Notes: generated by a model not told the origin, from the sequence alone. A DNA stretch of 64,000 bases from Macrolepiota albuminosa (GCA_027475525.1 JAMWFC010000082.1:2916115-2980114); one strand, 5' to 3'; counted from the first letter of the stretch, positions 52,079 through 64,000 are shown. Made by a program: numbers and translations.

Positions 52079-53839
52079 ATGCCTTCATCGCAAGCTTTCT
52101 TTTCAACACCCCTCACAAAGCTGTTTAAAATTAACCATCCTGTCATGCTCGCTGGGTAGTCCCATAAGCTCTTATTAATCACCCTAGATTTTGACATGTG
52201 CCTAGTATGAACGTCGCAGCAGGTCCAAAGCTTGCCGCTGCCGTCACAAATGCAGGCAAGTCAATTGCTGTCACGTTCAGAACACCTTTTACATCTCATA
52301 GGTGGCATGGGCGTCATTGGCGGTGTTCTACAGAGCCCCAAATTCCTCCAGGGCTCAATTGATGAGTTGAAAACCTATCTCGAGGACAAGAATGCACCCT
52401 TTGGTGTTGACCTCTTACTTCCCCAGGTCGGAGGAAGTGCAAGAAAAACGAATGTTAGTAGTGTTTTCATCTAGCTCGCGACTCCTTTGTTGAATGACTT
52501 TGTTAAAGAGAGATTACACCGATGGGCAGCTGCCAGAGCTCATCGATGTTATTATCAGGAGTAATGCGTCGCTATTTGTCTCCGCTGTTGGAGTCCCACC
52601 CAAATGGGCAGTCGACAAACTGCATGCTGCCGGTATCCCTGTCATGAAGTGTGGCTCACTATTTTCAATGCTAGCAACTAATGCTAATTTACCTTTCAAT
52701 TAGTATGATCGGACACCCCAAGGTACAGGTCCCAAGTGACGATCTGATCGTTTACCAGGCTTGATAAATCCCCAAAATGTAGCATGTCTCCAAAGCACTT
52801 ACTCAAGGTAAGGCGTCGCATCAAACCCAATTCCAATTCTCATATTTTCAGGTGTTGATATCATCTGTGCCCAAGGAGGGGAGGGAGGAGGGCATACTGG
52901 CAATACTCCTTTCTCCATTCTTATCCCCGCAGTAGTGGATGCTTGCAAAGGTAAAATGAGCTCGCTGACTGGCGAGCCCATCATAGTTGTCGCGGCTGGT
53001 GGTATCGCCGACGGTCGGGGTCTAGCTGCTTCCCTCGCGTCAGTCTTATCCCCTCCAAAATGCGTATCTGTTGTTGGCTCACATGCCAGTAGGTATGGTG
53101 CTTCAGGTATCTGGGTAGGAACACGGTTTGTAGCTAGTGTGGAAGCCGGCGCTCCTCAGAAGCATAAGGAGATGGTTCTTACTGCTGGTTATGATGATGT
53201 GGTCCGCACTTTGATTTATTCCGGGCGTCCTATGAGCGTGCGCAAGACACTGTACGTTGCAGACTGGTAGGTTTTGTTCTTTGGTTTTTCTGTGAATTTC
53301 GCACTCACTGGTAAAACTTTAGGGAGTCGCAAAGAAGAGTCGAGATGGATGCTTTACTTGCAGAAGGGAAGGTCCCTCACGAAGTTGAACTTGAAAATTT
53401 TCCTAGCAAGTCAATCGACGGTTTGCCATGTGAGCTCATAAATAATACTTTAAACTAAAGTACTTCCTAAGTCTGAGCACTCCTGTTTCACAGGGATAAT
53501 GGGACAGGTCGCGGGGTCAATCCGTGTACGTCCTTTTTTTTTTTTGGAATCTCCGCATTACTGATGTTTTATCTCTCCAGGACATTAAAGCTGCGAAGGA
53601 AATGTGAGTCGCTTCTGCTTTGACAAGTAGGTCATAATTTCCTGGGCTGACTGCTTTACTGCCTGAAGTGTGAATGAACTTGTAACTACTGCAGTGGCCA
53701 GTTTGAAAACGGTTCAAGGCCTGGTACGTGCAAGACTCTGACATACGGCTTGTATCCATGGTGTTGGTATCTATGGTGGACGGTGTTGGAACTTGTATTC
53801 CGGCTGCTTGATAGGTGCCCTATAACAGCTACTAGATAG
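52079..53839 (+). CDS. nitronate monooxygenase (2-nitropropane dioxygenase family)
   Basis: FMN-dependent TIM-barrel enzyme that oxidises alkyl nitronates. Exons by splice signals and frame: 52079-52155, 52206-52255, 52302-52453, 52509-52648, 52704-52722, 52783-52807, 52852-53266, 53323-53429, 53494-53525, 53581-53603, probably then 53695-53839. The start reads TPLTKLFKINHPVMLAGMNV, then TNAGGMGVIGG. Family landmarks are IICAQGGEGGGHTG (phosphate-binding loop and His), VVAAGGIADGRGLAASLA and GIWVGTRFVAS. The second intron is GC-AG (52256-52301); the others are GT-AG, 44-57 bp. The C-terminus after DIKAAKE is not family-like (Trp-rich, ends TAG 53837), so the last exon is doubtful or the gene has lost its normal end. 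Confidence 0.87.
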
Positions 53840-54592
53840 ACAATATGTTTACTATGATATCCCAGTCAACGTATAAACGGGACTATATTGAAGTACCTAG
53901 ATAGACAGTAGGTTTAGTATGATAGCTGTAAGCTTCAAGACTCCTTGCAACCTTTGTCTTATTTTAGGCTCAGAGTTTGTTTGTCTATTATTCAGAGGCT
54001 CTTTTTTGATTTGAACCTTTTCAACACTATAAGACTACAAGGTGTTTTTGGCCATACCATTCATACCTGATGGAAAGCTCCAAGCTGTGTTGCACCACTT
54101 TTGATCTTTGTAACAACCTCAGCAAAATGCAGTAGACTGAAAAGCAAAAGATACAATAATCCACTTGGCATTGTCTGCTCAGTTAGTTATCTCTTTACAA
54201 CACCTGTAAAAGTGCCCTAATATATTGGCCTATCATCTCACTTGTCTGAGTAGTCTTTGCATGTTAGCTGTTGAAAATGATGTAGCAATAATCAGGATTG
54301 GCTAACCACTCATACTCTGCTACAAGTGCCAGTCAGGCTATTTAGATTGGCTATTTAGCAGCCATACCTGTTTCTGCTAACATTCTGCTCCGCTGCAGAG
54401 TATGACTACCCATTTTCAAGCTCCAAGAAAGGTATTTAAGTGAGACGTAACTTGTACAAAGGTTTAGCAAGAAAATCTCTGGAGAAGCCGATGCGGAAAA
54501 TTAGCTAAATAACTATAAGAATTATCCAAAAATGATAATCATATAATCATACTATAATACTGAACACAATCCAGACAGCACAATCAACAGGT
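53840..54592. other. intergenic region between convergent genes
   Basis: Contains a short diverged direct repeat (AGATAGACAATATGTTTACT near 53834 and AGATAGACAGTAGGTTTAGT near 53902). No coding region found. The flanking genes end towards each other, so their terminators should lie here. Confidence 0.5.
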
Positions 54593-56715
54593 TCACACTT
54601 TATATGTACCACGTGCTCTAGCTAAAAACATTCTTGCACCAGTGAAAAAAAGGCAGCCACAGCACACCATGACCTAAACCAGAAGATTCACTAACTCAGT
54701 CAAAAGGCTAAACCAAGGTCTCACCCCAGAGAATGTCATTGGCTTAATCCAGTCAAAGTTGTCTGTCAATAGGGCTCCCTGTATTGGAGCAGACCCAAGA
54801 ACACCAAGACTTGCAATAGCTAGCCCAATTCCTGTACGTGCGCTGAGAGTTTGGTCAGCTGAAATGAAAACCTTACAACAAAAATATGTTCCCACCCTGC
54901 TTCTGCTGGGCTGCGAGCTTGAGCAGCAAAACCAGCAACAATTAAGGACAACACTAAATTACGCATCTCAGTAACCTATTTACTCTATTTTATAAAAATT
55001 CCACAACTCACCAGCCCCAGAGAAGAGACCAAAGAGAATGCTAAAAATTATCAGGATAGATTTGGAGTGGCTATCCATTTGTTATCAGCACCCAAAGAAA
55101 ATTGGCCAGTGGCAGAACAAACACTCCTAGCACTGCCCACATCAATGCCCCACTCACAAACCCGCAGGGAATCTGTAGATTCCAAGGCCCAAAACGATCT
55201 GCCAAATAATTACCACCCACTCGACCAAATACACCAGATGCATTGATAATCGCAATCTTGATGCAGAAATATTTGAGTGACGTGTTCTTTTATTACAGCG
55301 ATGTAGGAATCAAGTTCTCACAGAATAAAAGGCAATGATTTGTCCGACTCCGTGCTGTACAGCAAACAGCTGGAGATAAACGACTAGCACGAGAGGATAT
55401 TAGATTTGGTGAATTAAAAAACTGTTTAGCGCACTCGGGAAGTAAATACCAAATGAGGTAAGGAGACAACTATAAATGTTTTTTTTTCATCAGTGAGGTC
55501 AATCAGTCACTGATTGACGCACCCAATGATGCTCAATATATATGGTACATCCGTCAGGAAGGTCCGAAGATCTAGTACCACGGGTTTACGAAGCTCATTG
55601 ACAGTAGCATTGTTTCTCATCAAGCCATTAGCAAGAATGAGACAGGCTAAAACAACGTATGCTGTTGCGCGCACAGCCTGAGCAAATCCAATCTTAGGAA
55701 TCAGGTTACTGGAGGGTATGAATGGAGACAGATTAATCCATGTGTTAAACAAAATAAAAATCACCTACTTCAACACTAGGCAATGCATATGCAATCAATA
55801 ATCAATTTATGAAGTTCGAATACTGCTCACTCAACTAATAGGGAAGATGACAGAACCAATAGAGCTTCCGCTTAGGGCGATTCCAGCTGCGAACGCCCTA
55901 CGCCGTTTGAAGTGCATTGATAAGATACTGAGCGACGGCACAAAAGTAAACCCAACCCCTATACCCATTCCTAAGCCTTGGGCGAGGAAGACCTACAAGG
56001 GACAGACGTCGAAAGGCTATCTGAACAGCCCAATTTCAATGAAACCATACCTGATAATATTGTTGGTATTGAACCAATGATAGCATAAAAAGCCTAACAA
56101 TAACAAATAATGGACATGAGGGCCAACCATTCGTCATGTAAACCCATCCATCATGTACTTACGAAAAGCAGAAGATGACGGAGCCTGTAATAACTAGGAA
56201 ACGGAAATAGCCTTTGTCAAAGAGTTTTCCAGTGAATATCCCCAGAGCAGTAGGCATGGTGAACTGTAGGCTACCGATCCACCTGATTCATACACGTTTT
56301 GAATACGGCCTTTCTTGATTGTAGGTTCTCGACTTACCCAATTTTGCTCGGCGAGTTGTTTGATAAGAATTCCCGTGTATAAAAATCTAAGTCCGGTCAA
56401 TGAGCCATCGTGTCGTTTATCAAAGGGCCGACCTTGGAAAATTCCGAATGAATAGACATAGCTGCGAGTACACCTCAACACGGATGGTCAAACTTCAATT
56501 CAGTCAGACAACAAACCCAGCCATAGCAGCCATTATGAACCAACTAGAACAAGAAAAAAAATTCAATAATTGGCTTCTAATCTATCAGGTCTACGGAGGA
56601 CGTACGAGCCAGCCACAGTACTCCATGCTTCGAAACCGCCGTCCGGGACTACTGGTTCAGCCAGATCTGCGTGGTTGACGGTGGCATTCTCTGCTTTTAA
56701 TGCGGAAGAGTTCAT
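54593..56715 (-). CDS. MFS transporter, monocarboxylate-transporter-like
   Basis: Multi-exon membrane transporter on the minus strand. ATG 56715 gives a short cytosolic start with VVPDGGFEAWSTVAGS, the conserved entry to the first helix in fungal monocarboxylate-type carriers. After an intron the helix continues MAAMAGYVYSFGIFQ. Later exons give WIGSLQFTMPTALGIFTGKL and GYFRFLVITGSVIFCF (about 56350-56150), the loop IGFAQAVRATAYVVLACLIL (about 55690-55630), SARTGIGLAIASLGVLGSAP and GALLTDNFDWIKPMTFSG (about 54860-54730). The last exon reads VMVCCGCLFFTGARMFLARA to TGA 54593-54595. About ten introns; not all boundaries were fixed. Substrate unknown. It converges on the nitronate monooxygenase gene, so no shared promoter. 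Confidence 0.82.
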
Positions 56716-57904
56716 GGAAGAAAGCTGCTTATGAGATGATGGTAAACTGAAGAGTCTTTATAATTGATCAAGATTACGAATAACATGATTGATCATGGAA
56801 GAATGGCGCCTCCAAATGGCGTGGGAACTCTGGCGCGTTCCAGCGGCGAATGTGTCCAGGTCCAGGCGGCGTCTTCCCATCAGGGATTGGAAATAGGTTG
56901 TCGATGGTCTCGGGATACATCTACATTAGATCTTGGTGTGGAGTGATATCGATAGTACTCGCAAATGTGAGAAGCAAAACTGGATATATAAATCTGATGT
57001 GTCACTATGCCGGAGTTAGAAACTGACATGTACTGACATCTTGTCGAGTTGTTGGGCTTGCGGACTCACCCATCTGCTACGTTCTGAATAGTCCACCCTC
57101 AAGATAATCGCTGGTGTGGAGCGAGACTGAGGAGCTTAATCTTTCATGAGTCTAATTTGGCTTCGAATGACCTAGCAGAAAAATATCGGACCGTACATGC
57201 TAAGAAGAGAATGCCATTTCTGACGAGTCTAGATTCGGCAAATGAAAAAACTTGATTGATGTGGAGACGGTGTGATCAGAAATCTTGAAACGATGGGATC
57301 AATTGCTTATGTAATCTTCTGATAAGTTCTGTTTCACCTCGACATCTCTACATATTTGCTTTTCTTTTTTGCGGATTTGCCAACTGGCTTGTTTCTAGAG
57401 CATCGCGTAGTACCCTAGAGTCATATCCATCTGATTTTTCCTACAACATGCCAAATAGAAAAAGAATCTTGGTATTTTTGCTTCGTGGTACGTGCAGCTG
57501 CCTTGGAAACGAGGCAACACGCAGTCCAGACACTAGACAATAATCGAATCCACTTGCGTGCAATCCACCGCCCAACGTCTGATTGGGAAACCGTGTCGTA
57601 GGGAGACATTGATCATTTTTGAACCATTGATGAGGCGAGATGGATTGGGAGGGTGATTCTGAGGCAGGTGTGTAAATAGGACTACATTGTATGTACCTAG
57701 AGTTATACACAGTAAATGATAATCTAGGTATGATGGTAGTCAGTGTAAGGTCTGTGTGCGATAATGTCTATAGCATACCCGTGTGAACCGAACTGAGGGT
57801 ACTCATAGTTGTTGCGTGCATATCCCATAAGAGATACTTGAGACAAAGTAGTTGTGGCTAGTGTGGCCCCTGACAATGGTTTTCAGTACCATTGCATTGT
57901 CACA
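56716..57904. other. non-coding stretch upstream of the transporter
   Basis: No gene supported. Short open frames lack family features. The first few hundred bases should hold the transporter promoter; the right part abuts the copia fragment and may include its untranslated debris. Confidence 0.45.
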
Positions 57905-58920
57905 TTAATGATGTCCCAACATAAAGTAAACCCGAGTCAAGATAGAAAGGTCTTTCATTAAGGGATGCGAGAGTGTAGATCTTCCAGAGTGTCCGAGCGA
58001 TGCGACTGCACTGGTTGCGAAAATGGTCTCGCATTCAAGAGTGGAATTATTTGCCCAATCAATAGTGGCTCGAAGGTCAGTGCCTAGGTCGTTTGTGTCA
58101 TCTTCGATGGCCATGAAGCCCTGATACTCAAAGATATCTGTGGAGTTTGATTGATTGCTCATTGCGATGTCAGCAAAGTCGTAGCTTCTGATGCGGATGG
58201 TTCGAGTTGAATTAGGATACGCTTGTCCATCAATACCCTTGACAGTGATTCCATTCTTGATGTTCTTTCCTGTTCTCAAGTTATTCTGTGACTTCCCTCC
58301 TCCTTCCGCGGCACGACGCGCAGTGATGGACTCCTCTATTGTCTTCCCTGCCATTCCTCCTCCTGGCTTAACACACCACTCCTTAGTGTGTCCTCGACAA
58401 GGTGACCCGAGTGCGTAGCAGATCGCACAGCAGATTTTGCCAATGCCATCCATGGTTGTGAGTGTGGGCTTTTGGCGTTTTCGCAATGAGGGCGGTGTCG
58501 GATGGTTTGGACACTATCAATCGTCTGGAACAGCTTGCGGATATCGCTAGAGGTGTATAGCTTGTCTGTGGTGGAATCCGCGACTCGCGAGACTTGGGTC
58601 TGGATTGCTTCGAAGGATTTGTCGTTGATTAAATTTAGCAGGGCAGTGCACTTGAGAACGTCTTTATCGATTTCTCCATTCGCAAAGGCACGGTCAACTA
58701 GCTCGCATATCTTACGTGCGACGGGGTCGAGTGGCTCGGAGACTAGGACGGAGAGAGCTTCCCGTATGAGAGCCACCTGCTTAACGGGCCCTTCACGCCG
58801 TGCCGGAGCCTTTAGCGCGTCGTAGCATTCTTTGGCAGTCCCATTAAAAAATGATGCGTCTGATGCATGTGTAACTTCCTGCGGCACCCTGTCATTCATA
58901 GCATCTGTCAAGCTGATCAT
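57905..58920 (-). pseudogene. Ty1/copia gag fragment
   Basis: Two minus-strand frames join across a frameshift near 58490. The first (from ATG 58920) gives a helical Gag part with FDK-like ALLNLINDKSFEAIQTQVSR. The second gives a Cys/His segment with C-YALGSPC-RGH-TKEWC followed by GGGMAGKTIEESITARRA, a pattern familiar from copia-type Gag of Agaricomycetes. The text fades near HPLMKDLSIL, where protease should begin. No LTR seen on either side. It lies between two host genes. Confidence 0.7.
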
Positions 58921-59234
58921 TCCACCAGTTGCTGTACTTACCTTTGATGATCAGCGGATGTCCATGGCAATTTGTGTCAGATCATCCTGTGACTAGCATG
59001 AACATTCTACTTAGTTCTACACAATGCACAGACTTTTCTTAGCTTTTTTTCTAGCGATAGTCATTCTCAGGACGATTCCTAACAAACACTCGGTCACTCG
59101 TATCTTTCATTTGTCCAGCCCCGTAATAATTGATTTTCATACCTAAGTAATAAAGATAGATAATGCGTACCTACATCTGATAAATATAGATCTCAGTCGC
59201 TGTGTTTACAACGCCTGTACAAGCAGGTCTTTCT
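58921..59234. other. intergenic stretch, nothing supported
   Basis: About 310 bp between the copia fragment and the 3' end of the methyltransferase gene. It must contain that gene's 3' untranslated region; no clear polyadenylation motif was assigned. Confidence 0.45.
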
Positions 59235-60799
59235 TCAGTCACAGCGCCCAGGTGCATCGTTGGGGCGGATGAATGTGAACATATGACAAGTGGTATACCC
59301 TTTGGCGAATCCTGCACCTGCATATGCAAAGAGATAGTGCCACTTACGCTTGAACATCTCATAGTCTGCATGTTTGTGGAGCATTGGGTAGTCCTTAGGT
59401 ATCAATTCTCGGCTCAGGTTTTGGTCAAGTCGGCGGCCCCACTCACGCAGGGTCCGTGGGTAGTGTGCTGCATGGTTCTCAACACCTTCCAGAGTGAAGC
59501 GGTTGCAGGAACCAGTCTGGGCAGCATTGACCAATTCGGTGGCGGAGGGGAGGCAAGTGTTGGGCCATATGTAACGTCGAGCGAAGTCCTCAGCTTGGTA
59601 GCTTGTGAAGCGTGATTCTGGCATAGTGGTAGAAGTGACGACAGCAGTGGCGTCATGTGACTTCAATGCAAAGTCGACAAGTTTGAAATAAGTATTATGG
59701 TGCTTGGCACCGACGTGCTCCACCATCTCAATGCTCACGAATGCGTCAAAGGCTTTCTCAAATTCGGCGGGGATGTCCCGATAGTCTAGGAGGTGAACGC
59801 GCACACGGTCCTCGACACCAGCATTCCGAATACGCTCCTCTGCCAGTGCCTTCTGTTCTTTGGAAAGTGTGATGGTGTCGACTTCACAGTTGAAGGTGCG
59901 GACAGCCTCGATAGCCAGTCCTCCCCATCCCGAACCAAACTCGAGGATCCGGTTACCAGGCTTGACGCGTGCTTTGGTAAGGACATAGCGAATCTTACGA
60001 AGCTGGGCAGCCTCAAGGTCACCTGGACGAGAGGCGCTCTCAAGATCTCCTCGAATACCGCCTTCAGACTCTGACCAAAGAGCGCAAGAGTACATCATCT
60101 CAGCAGAGAGAAATGCTTTAAAGAATTCGTTGGACTGGTCATATGAGGCAATGGCGTTGAGGCGGGCCTGCGAACGAGTCTGACCAAGGAAGAAGTTGTA
60201 GAGACCAGACAATGCCGCAGAGACGCGGGCAACAACTGAAGAAAGGGTGTCTTGCATACCAGGCTGGTTGTCGAGCCATAGCTAGAGAAGATTTAAGTAC
60301 GTATATTAGCTGCAGCGGGAATGAGAACAAAAGTGATGACGTACATCCATACATGCCTTTAGGGATGAGATTTCGATGTCGCCCATCATATAAGCTTCAC
60401 CGACTGTCGACAGAATCAGAGTGCTTCAAGCTGGGCCACCACCAGAATGGTAACTCACAACCGAGATCCCCAGAAGTAAGAATGCGGAGCCAAAAATTAT
60501 CGTTGACGATTTTCAGATGGACGTCGTCGCGCCCCTCTTGGTGTCTTCCGTAATAACGGGTTATCTCGAACTCGGAAATCACAAGATGACCGGTCGTAAT
60601 GGCATTACCGAGGACCGAGATGATAGAATGGCGTGCTGGAGGTAATATAGTTAGCGTTAAGTTTGGCAAACGCTATGGAAACCGTACCAAGGGAGATTAT
60701 CCATGGACGTGGGTTTGAAAAGGATGATAAAAATGATGCATGAGGAAGAACGGCTGCAGACGGCGAAGACTCATCAAAAGGCTTAGTAGAGACTGTCAT
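59235..60799 (-). CDS. cyclopropane-fatty-acyl-phospholipid synthase-like methyltransferase
   Basis: SAM-dependent enzyme that adds a methylene group to unsaturated acyl chains of membrane lipids, or a related lipid methyltransferase. Exons: 60799-60688, 60635-60459, 60403-60345, 60281-59235; all introns GT-AG (52-63 bp) and in frame. N-terminal domain: TGHLVISEFEITRYYG, FWLRILTSGDLGFGEAYMMG. SAM site: ILEFGSGWGGLAIEA, with downstream ITLSKEQKALAEERI. Further family blocks: YDQSNEFFKAFLS, MYSCALW, VSIEMVEHVGAKHHNTYF, FARRYIWPNTCLPS. The last exon ends at TGA near 59235 after a C-terminal FAYAGAGFAKG. About 465 residues, near the length of fungal homologues. No break seen; this looks functional. 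Alternative: a sphingolipid C9-methyltransferase, which normally also has N-terminal membrane helices, not evident here. Confidence 0.92.
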
Positions 60800-61898
60800 T
60801 GTTGAGAGAGTCTGAACAAGATGGGGTGGAGAAGTTGCGATGCAGTGCAGAATGCAGGAGAGGAAGGCAGCCCCTTATAAAAATCGCTTGATAACTGGTC
60901 GCCTTGGAAGCAAAACCGAGTGCCCTACTATCAATAGTTGATCAGAGATGTCTGGTGGTTCCTGTGATGTGGAGTTCTGTATTTGATACTTGTGTGGATG
61001 GACGTGTATCATGCTCAAGACTCTTCGAATCCGTAACTTCTGCATTGCTTTGCTTGATTATACTGGCGTGAAACAAAAGTGAGGGCAAGTGTTTGTCGAC
61101 ACTTCCCTGGGTCGCAAAAGCTATGTGTCACTTGCGAGACAGGTTTGGGAATTCCAGAAACAGCGCGAGCCATGAAACATCAACCAAAGGACAGATGCCC
61201 CTCAAGGAATTCGGACTTGTGATTCAGAAACTCACTTCACGTGATTACCCCGAACACTTCCATAATTTGTTTTCAATTTTCCCCATGCTTCGGATTTTCT
61301 TACCGCTGTTCGCTGTCCTCATTGCAATTTCGGCACTTGCTTTTGCCATATTTTTCCTCGGACTTCTACGTTGCCAGAATAATGTAGTAGTCAAGCACAT
61401 TTCTATTTCGAGGTACCTCTAAGTCGTCGTCCCATTCAAACATTTCTCTCGCTGGGTAGATTGAGTAGATGAGGTTCGTTTGATTTCTCTAGGTTCCTTC
61501 TTCCCAATTGCAGAGCGGCAAAGAAAATCCATAAACCGGGCCTGGTTCCTGAGAACACCTGGTATTTTTGGGTAAACTGTATTTTGAGGATCAAAGAAAA
61601 TCATTACTGAATCTGATGGAACAATCAGAGGATTCTAATCTTGATTGACTACAGTTGCGGACAGTTAAACACGACAAATCATCGCTTCATCTTCTGCTCA
61701 TCATGAGTATTCTCCTTTTCATCCTCAAATTGAGTCTTTTTCAACATCAATCTGAATGTCAAGTGATTGACACCACTCCATTGCCACCTGATAAGATTTG
61801 AGTTTCATTTGAAGTACTTGATAAGCTTCACAAGCCTGAGTTTTACAAGTAGCTGCTGCAGCTTTGAATACATTGCAGGGCACAGCATGTACTTTTGC
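60800..61898. other. promoter side of the methyltransferase gene, then non-coding
   Basis: A minus-strand TATAAG box lies at about 60875-60881, some 76 bp before the ATG. Further right, a short hydrophobic open frame near 61260-61420 is not supported by any family. AATCAGAGGATTCTAATCTT (61622) resembles 51373, so a small shared repeat is possible. Confidence 0.45.
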
Positions 61899-64000
61899 TG
61901 TTATGACCTCCTATTCCAAGATCTGCTCTGAGACATTTCCAGAGCCACCTCCAGACCTCTGCACCAACCTCTTGCCATCACCCTTATCATGTGCATCAAT
62001 TCTGCTATCACATGTGTCATCCTGGCCACCCCACACATCACAGACTTTCAGGAGCAGCCACTATCAGGGCATCACCATCACAATTGGCACTTCAGATCAT
62101 ACCTGCCATCATGCACATTCTTAATTACTCAGCCATCACTTAGCCATCATGCATCATGTCAACCTCTTACACTGCTGATCATATGTTTTACAGATATGAT
62201 TTTTAGTATACAATCACTTCTTCATCTTGCTGCTGCTCATAGAGTTCCTAGAAGTCATTGTAGACATCTTGGAAACTCCTCAGATTGCCAGAGTATGTAT
62301 TTCACAGCATAAGATCAAAAATTATGCAAGTTGAGTAATATAATGAATTTTGAGGTTTTGCTGGAATACTTCCACAATTTCTTTCAATAGGTTTTCCTCT
62401 CGTGGAATCTTGTTGTATTCTAAGAAATACATACAATTTACATTCCTTGAGTATTCAATGCATCAAAAATATGACTAAGTCCGAAATGAGAAAGTACTGT
62501 GTATGTGCTTTTTTTAAGTTGATGAATGTTGATTGAGGTCAATCAACTTGCTTCCTGCTGTCATGATTGATGCACAGACTTTTTTGTATCCATAACATCC
62601 TCTTTTTTCCATTTTCTAGCACTTTGCAGCTGATTGATCAGCATAAGATTAGCCTAGTTATCAAGATCAGTGTGTGGCCAGTCTCAGTAGAAATGTATGG
62701 CTTTCACTTCAGGTCTCACTGGCCATTCATCATTTGATTTAGGATAAAGTGGCAAGACATCTGCCATAAGTTTGCCTGGACAACCCATTGCCTCGATAAA
62801 CTGAGCTCAAATAAGTGCCTAAATACAATGCATTGACAATGGGTGAGCCATTTATTTTTCTAATGAATACATTTACTCACCTTGGCATGTGCCATACTCA
62901 ACTCCATTGCAAGTCTGCTTTCTTAATTATAGCTGACATCTTCAAGTTCACTCTTGAGCTTGATACCACTATTTTCCTCCTCCATTGAGTATGTAACTTC
63001 CATCCTCTCTTTCTTCTGCCCATCAAGCTTCTGAAATATTTTCTCATTTGTGCTCTTTCCCTCAGTGATAGTCCTTTTGTTGCACTCCTTCAAGTATTTA
63101 TTTTTGGCCTTCAATGTTTCGATATCTTTTTCCAGTGCTGCAACTCTCATCTCCAATGTTGTTACTCAACTTACTACCGCAGTTCTCGACACCTTCTCAT
63201 GTGATGGAGGAACATCAATGGGCAAAAGTAGAACTGGATTGATAACTGGTGTTGATATTGTGGGTTGAGCAGGAATTGAGATATTTTTGTAGCCAAGAGT
63301 TGAAGAACCAGTAGGAAAATTGAATGTTGGATAGCTATAGGGGGTGCTCATGCTCATAGCAGTGTTCTAGCTTTACGTGCTCTATATACATTTTGTTTCC
63401 TCTCTTATCTATTGACATCTGGGACATGCAAAAAGAAGCAGTACAGATTCATTTGCAGGTCAAATTATCTGTACAGTATAATTCAAGGATATTTTGTGTG
63501 GGAGAACTTGGGGTATTGATAATAAAATCAGGAAATCCCGGTAAATATCCCAACTGAGAAGTTTTGAGGGTATTTTAAAAAACATTTGAGGTTTTCTGAA
63601 AATTTACTCACATTTCATCAGTTTGATATTTTGAGAGCTTATGCTGTGTTTGCAGTATATAAGACTTGTAGCTACCACCTTGTAAACCTTAGTCTTGATA
63701 TTATTTAAATTGCTACTTGTTTCTGTCTTTTTCACATGCTCTTTAAATCTCTGACTAGCACTGATGATGCTCAAAAGTTAGTCAGTAGCAGACATGGTTT
63801 ATGGCTACTAACCTGAGAATATGTGTTGGCTGCACTAAGTGTTTTAGAAAGTTTTTATCAGGTCTCAGAGAACACATCAATTAATAGGTTGTGCAGGAAA
63901 TAAAGAAAGGTGTGAGTCAGTAAAGGAGAATGCAGTAAGGAGAGTGTGCTAATGACTAAGTGCACCTAGAAAAAGAGAGGGAGAAAATATAAATTTGAGT
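61899..64000. repeat. decayed LTR-Z copy 2 with an internal insertion
   Basis: It starts TGTTATGACC, and 61899-62295 resembles the first half of solo LTR-Z (12857 onward), including AGTATACAATC, TGCTGCTGCTCATAGAG and GGAAACTCCTCAG. The second half resumes near 63645 (TAGCTACC, CTTAGTCTTGATATT). About 1.35 kb is inserted between. The far end is outside the window or unrecognisable. Confidence 0.62.
62923..63357 (-). pseudogene. fragment encoding a coiled-coil protein
   Basis: Two minus-strand frames (63357-63166, then 63156-62923) join across a stop. The first is Pro/Ser/Thr-rich. The second begins MRVAALEKDIETLKAKNKYL and continues with Lys/Glu heptads, a likely coiled coil. No family recognised. 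It lies in the insertion within LTR-Z copy 2 and may be a captured gene fragment or part of a gag. Confidence 0.4.

Noticed and set aside
61093..61422. Possible small membrane protein (hydrophobic open frame)
   Set aside because: Short, no start context or conserved motif, and next to repeat debris; not enough to call a gene.

Overview
The window reads as transposon-packed DNA from a basidiomycete, most likely an Agaricomycete. The evidence is three intron-rich host genes with very short introns (44-66 bp), a KDZ transposase, a Ngaro-type tyrosine-recombinase retrotransposon, chromodomain Ty3/gypsy elements and LINEs with RNase H. I see no prokaryotic feature, no CRISPR array, no rRNA gene and no tRNA gene that I can support. 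About 80% of the window is mobile DNA, most of it broken.

Left block (1-22.7 kb). The 3' part of a Ty3/gypsy element (gypsy-1, 1-10041) carries protease, reverse transcriptase (RT), integrase and chromodomain, but no RNase H. A long extra coding region (ORF3) lies between the chromodomain and the 3' LTR and is broken by two insertions. Gypsy-1 sits in a LINE (LINE-2), which sits in the integrase of an older minus-strand Ty3/gypsy relic (gypsy-3, about 12.2-19.4 kb). Gypsy-3 also holds a solo LTR with a perfect 5-bp target duplication, an exact 252-bp duplication and a roughly 1-kb inversion. Further decayed LTRs and a fourth gypsy fragment follow to 22.7 kb.

Middle block (22.9-50.6 kb). One KDZ transposase relic is split into three pieces by two composite insertions. 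The first is a Ngaro/DIRS-type element (23119-39764) with its split direct repeats A1, B1, A2 and B2; it contains an 11.1-kb Ty3/gypsy element (gypsy-2, 23813-34916) with two LTRs. The second is a Tc1-like transposon (41259-50489) with TIRs of about 225 bp; it contains a nearly intact 7.6-kb LINE (LINE-1, minus strand) with a poly(A) tail and a 17-bp target duplication. Five element types are therefore nested in one another.

Right block (50.6-64 kb). Here is a small island of host genes: a nitronate monooxygenase gene (+), an MFS monocarboxylate-type transporter (-) and a cyclopropane-fatty-acid-synthase-like methyltransferase (-). A Ty1/copia gag fragment lies between the last two. A truncated U6 snRNA-like sequence, a small inverted-repeat element and another decayed LTR flank the island.

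Three cross-cutting signals stand out. (1) Six exact tandem duplications all have a period of exactly 77 bp, which looks like uncollapsed k=77 contig overlaps rather than biology. (2) Gypsy-2 and the LTR families show transition-only, mostly CpG decay, and nearly all stops in gypsy-2 are TGA. (3) ORF3 is shared by two divergent gypsy elements and matches no family I recognise; it is the best candidate here for something undescribed.
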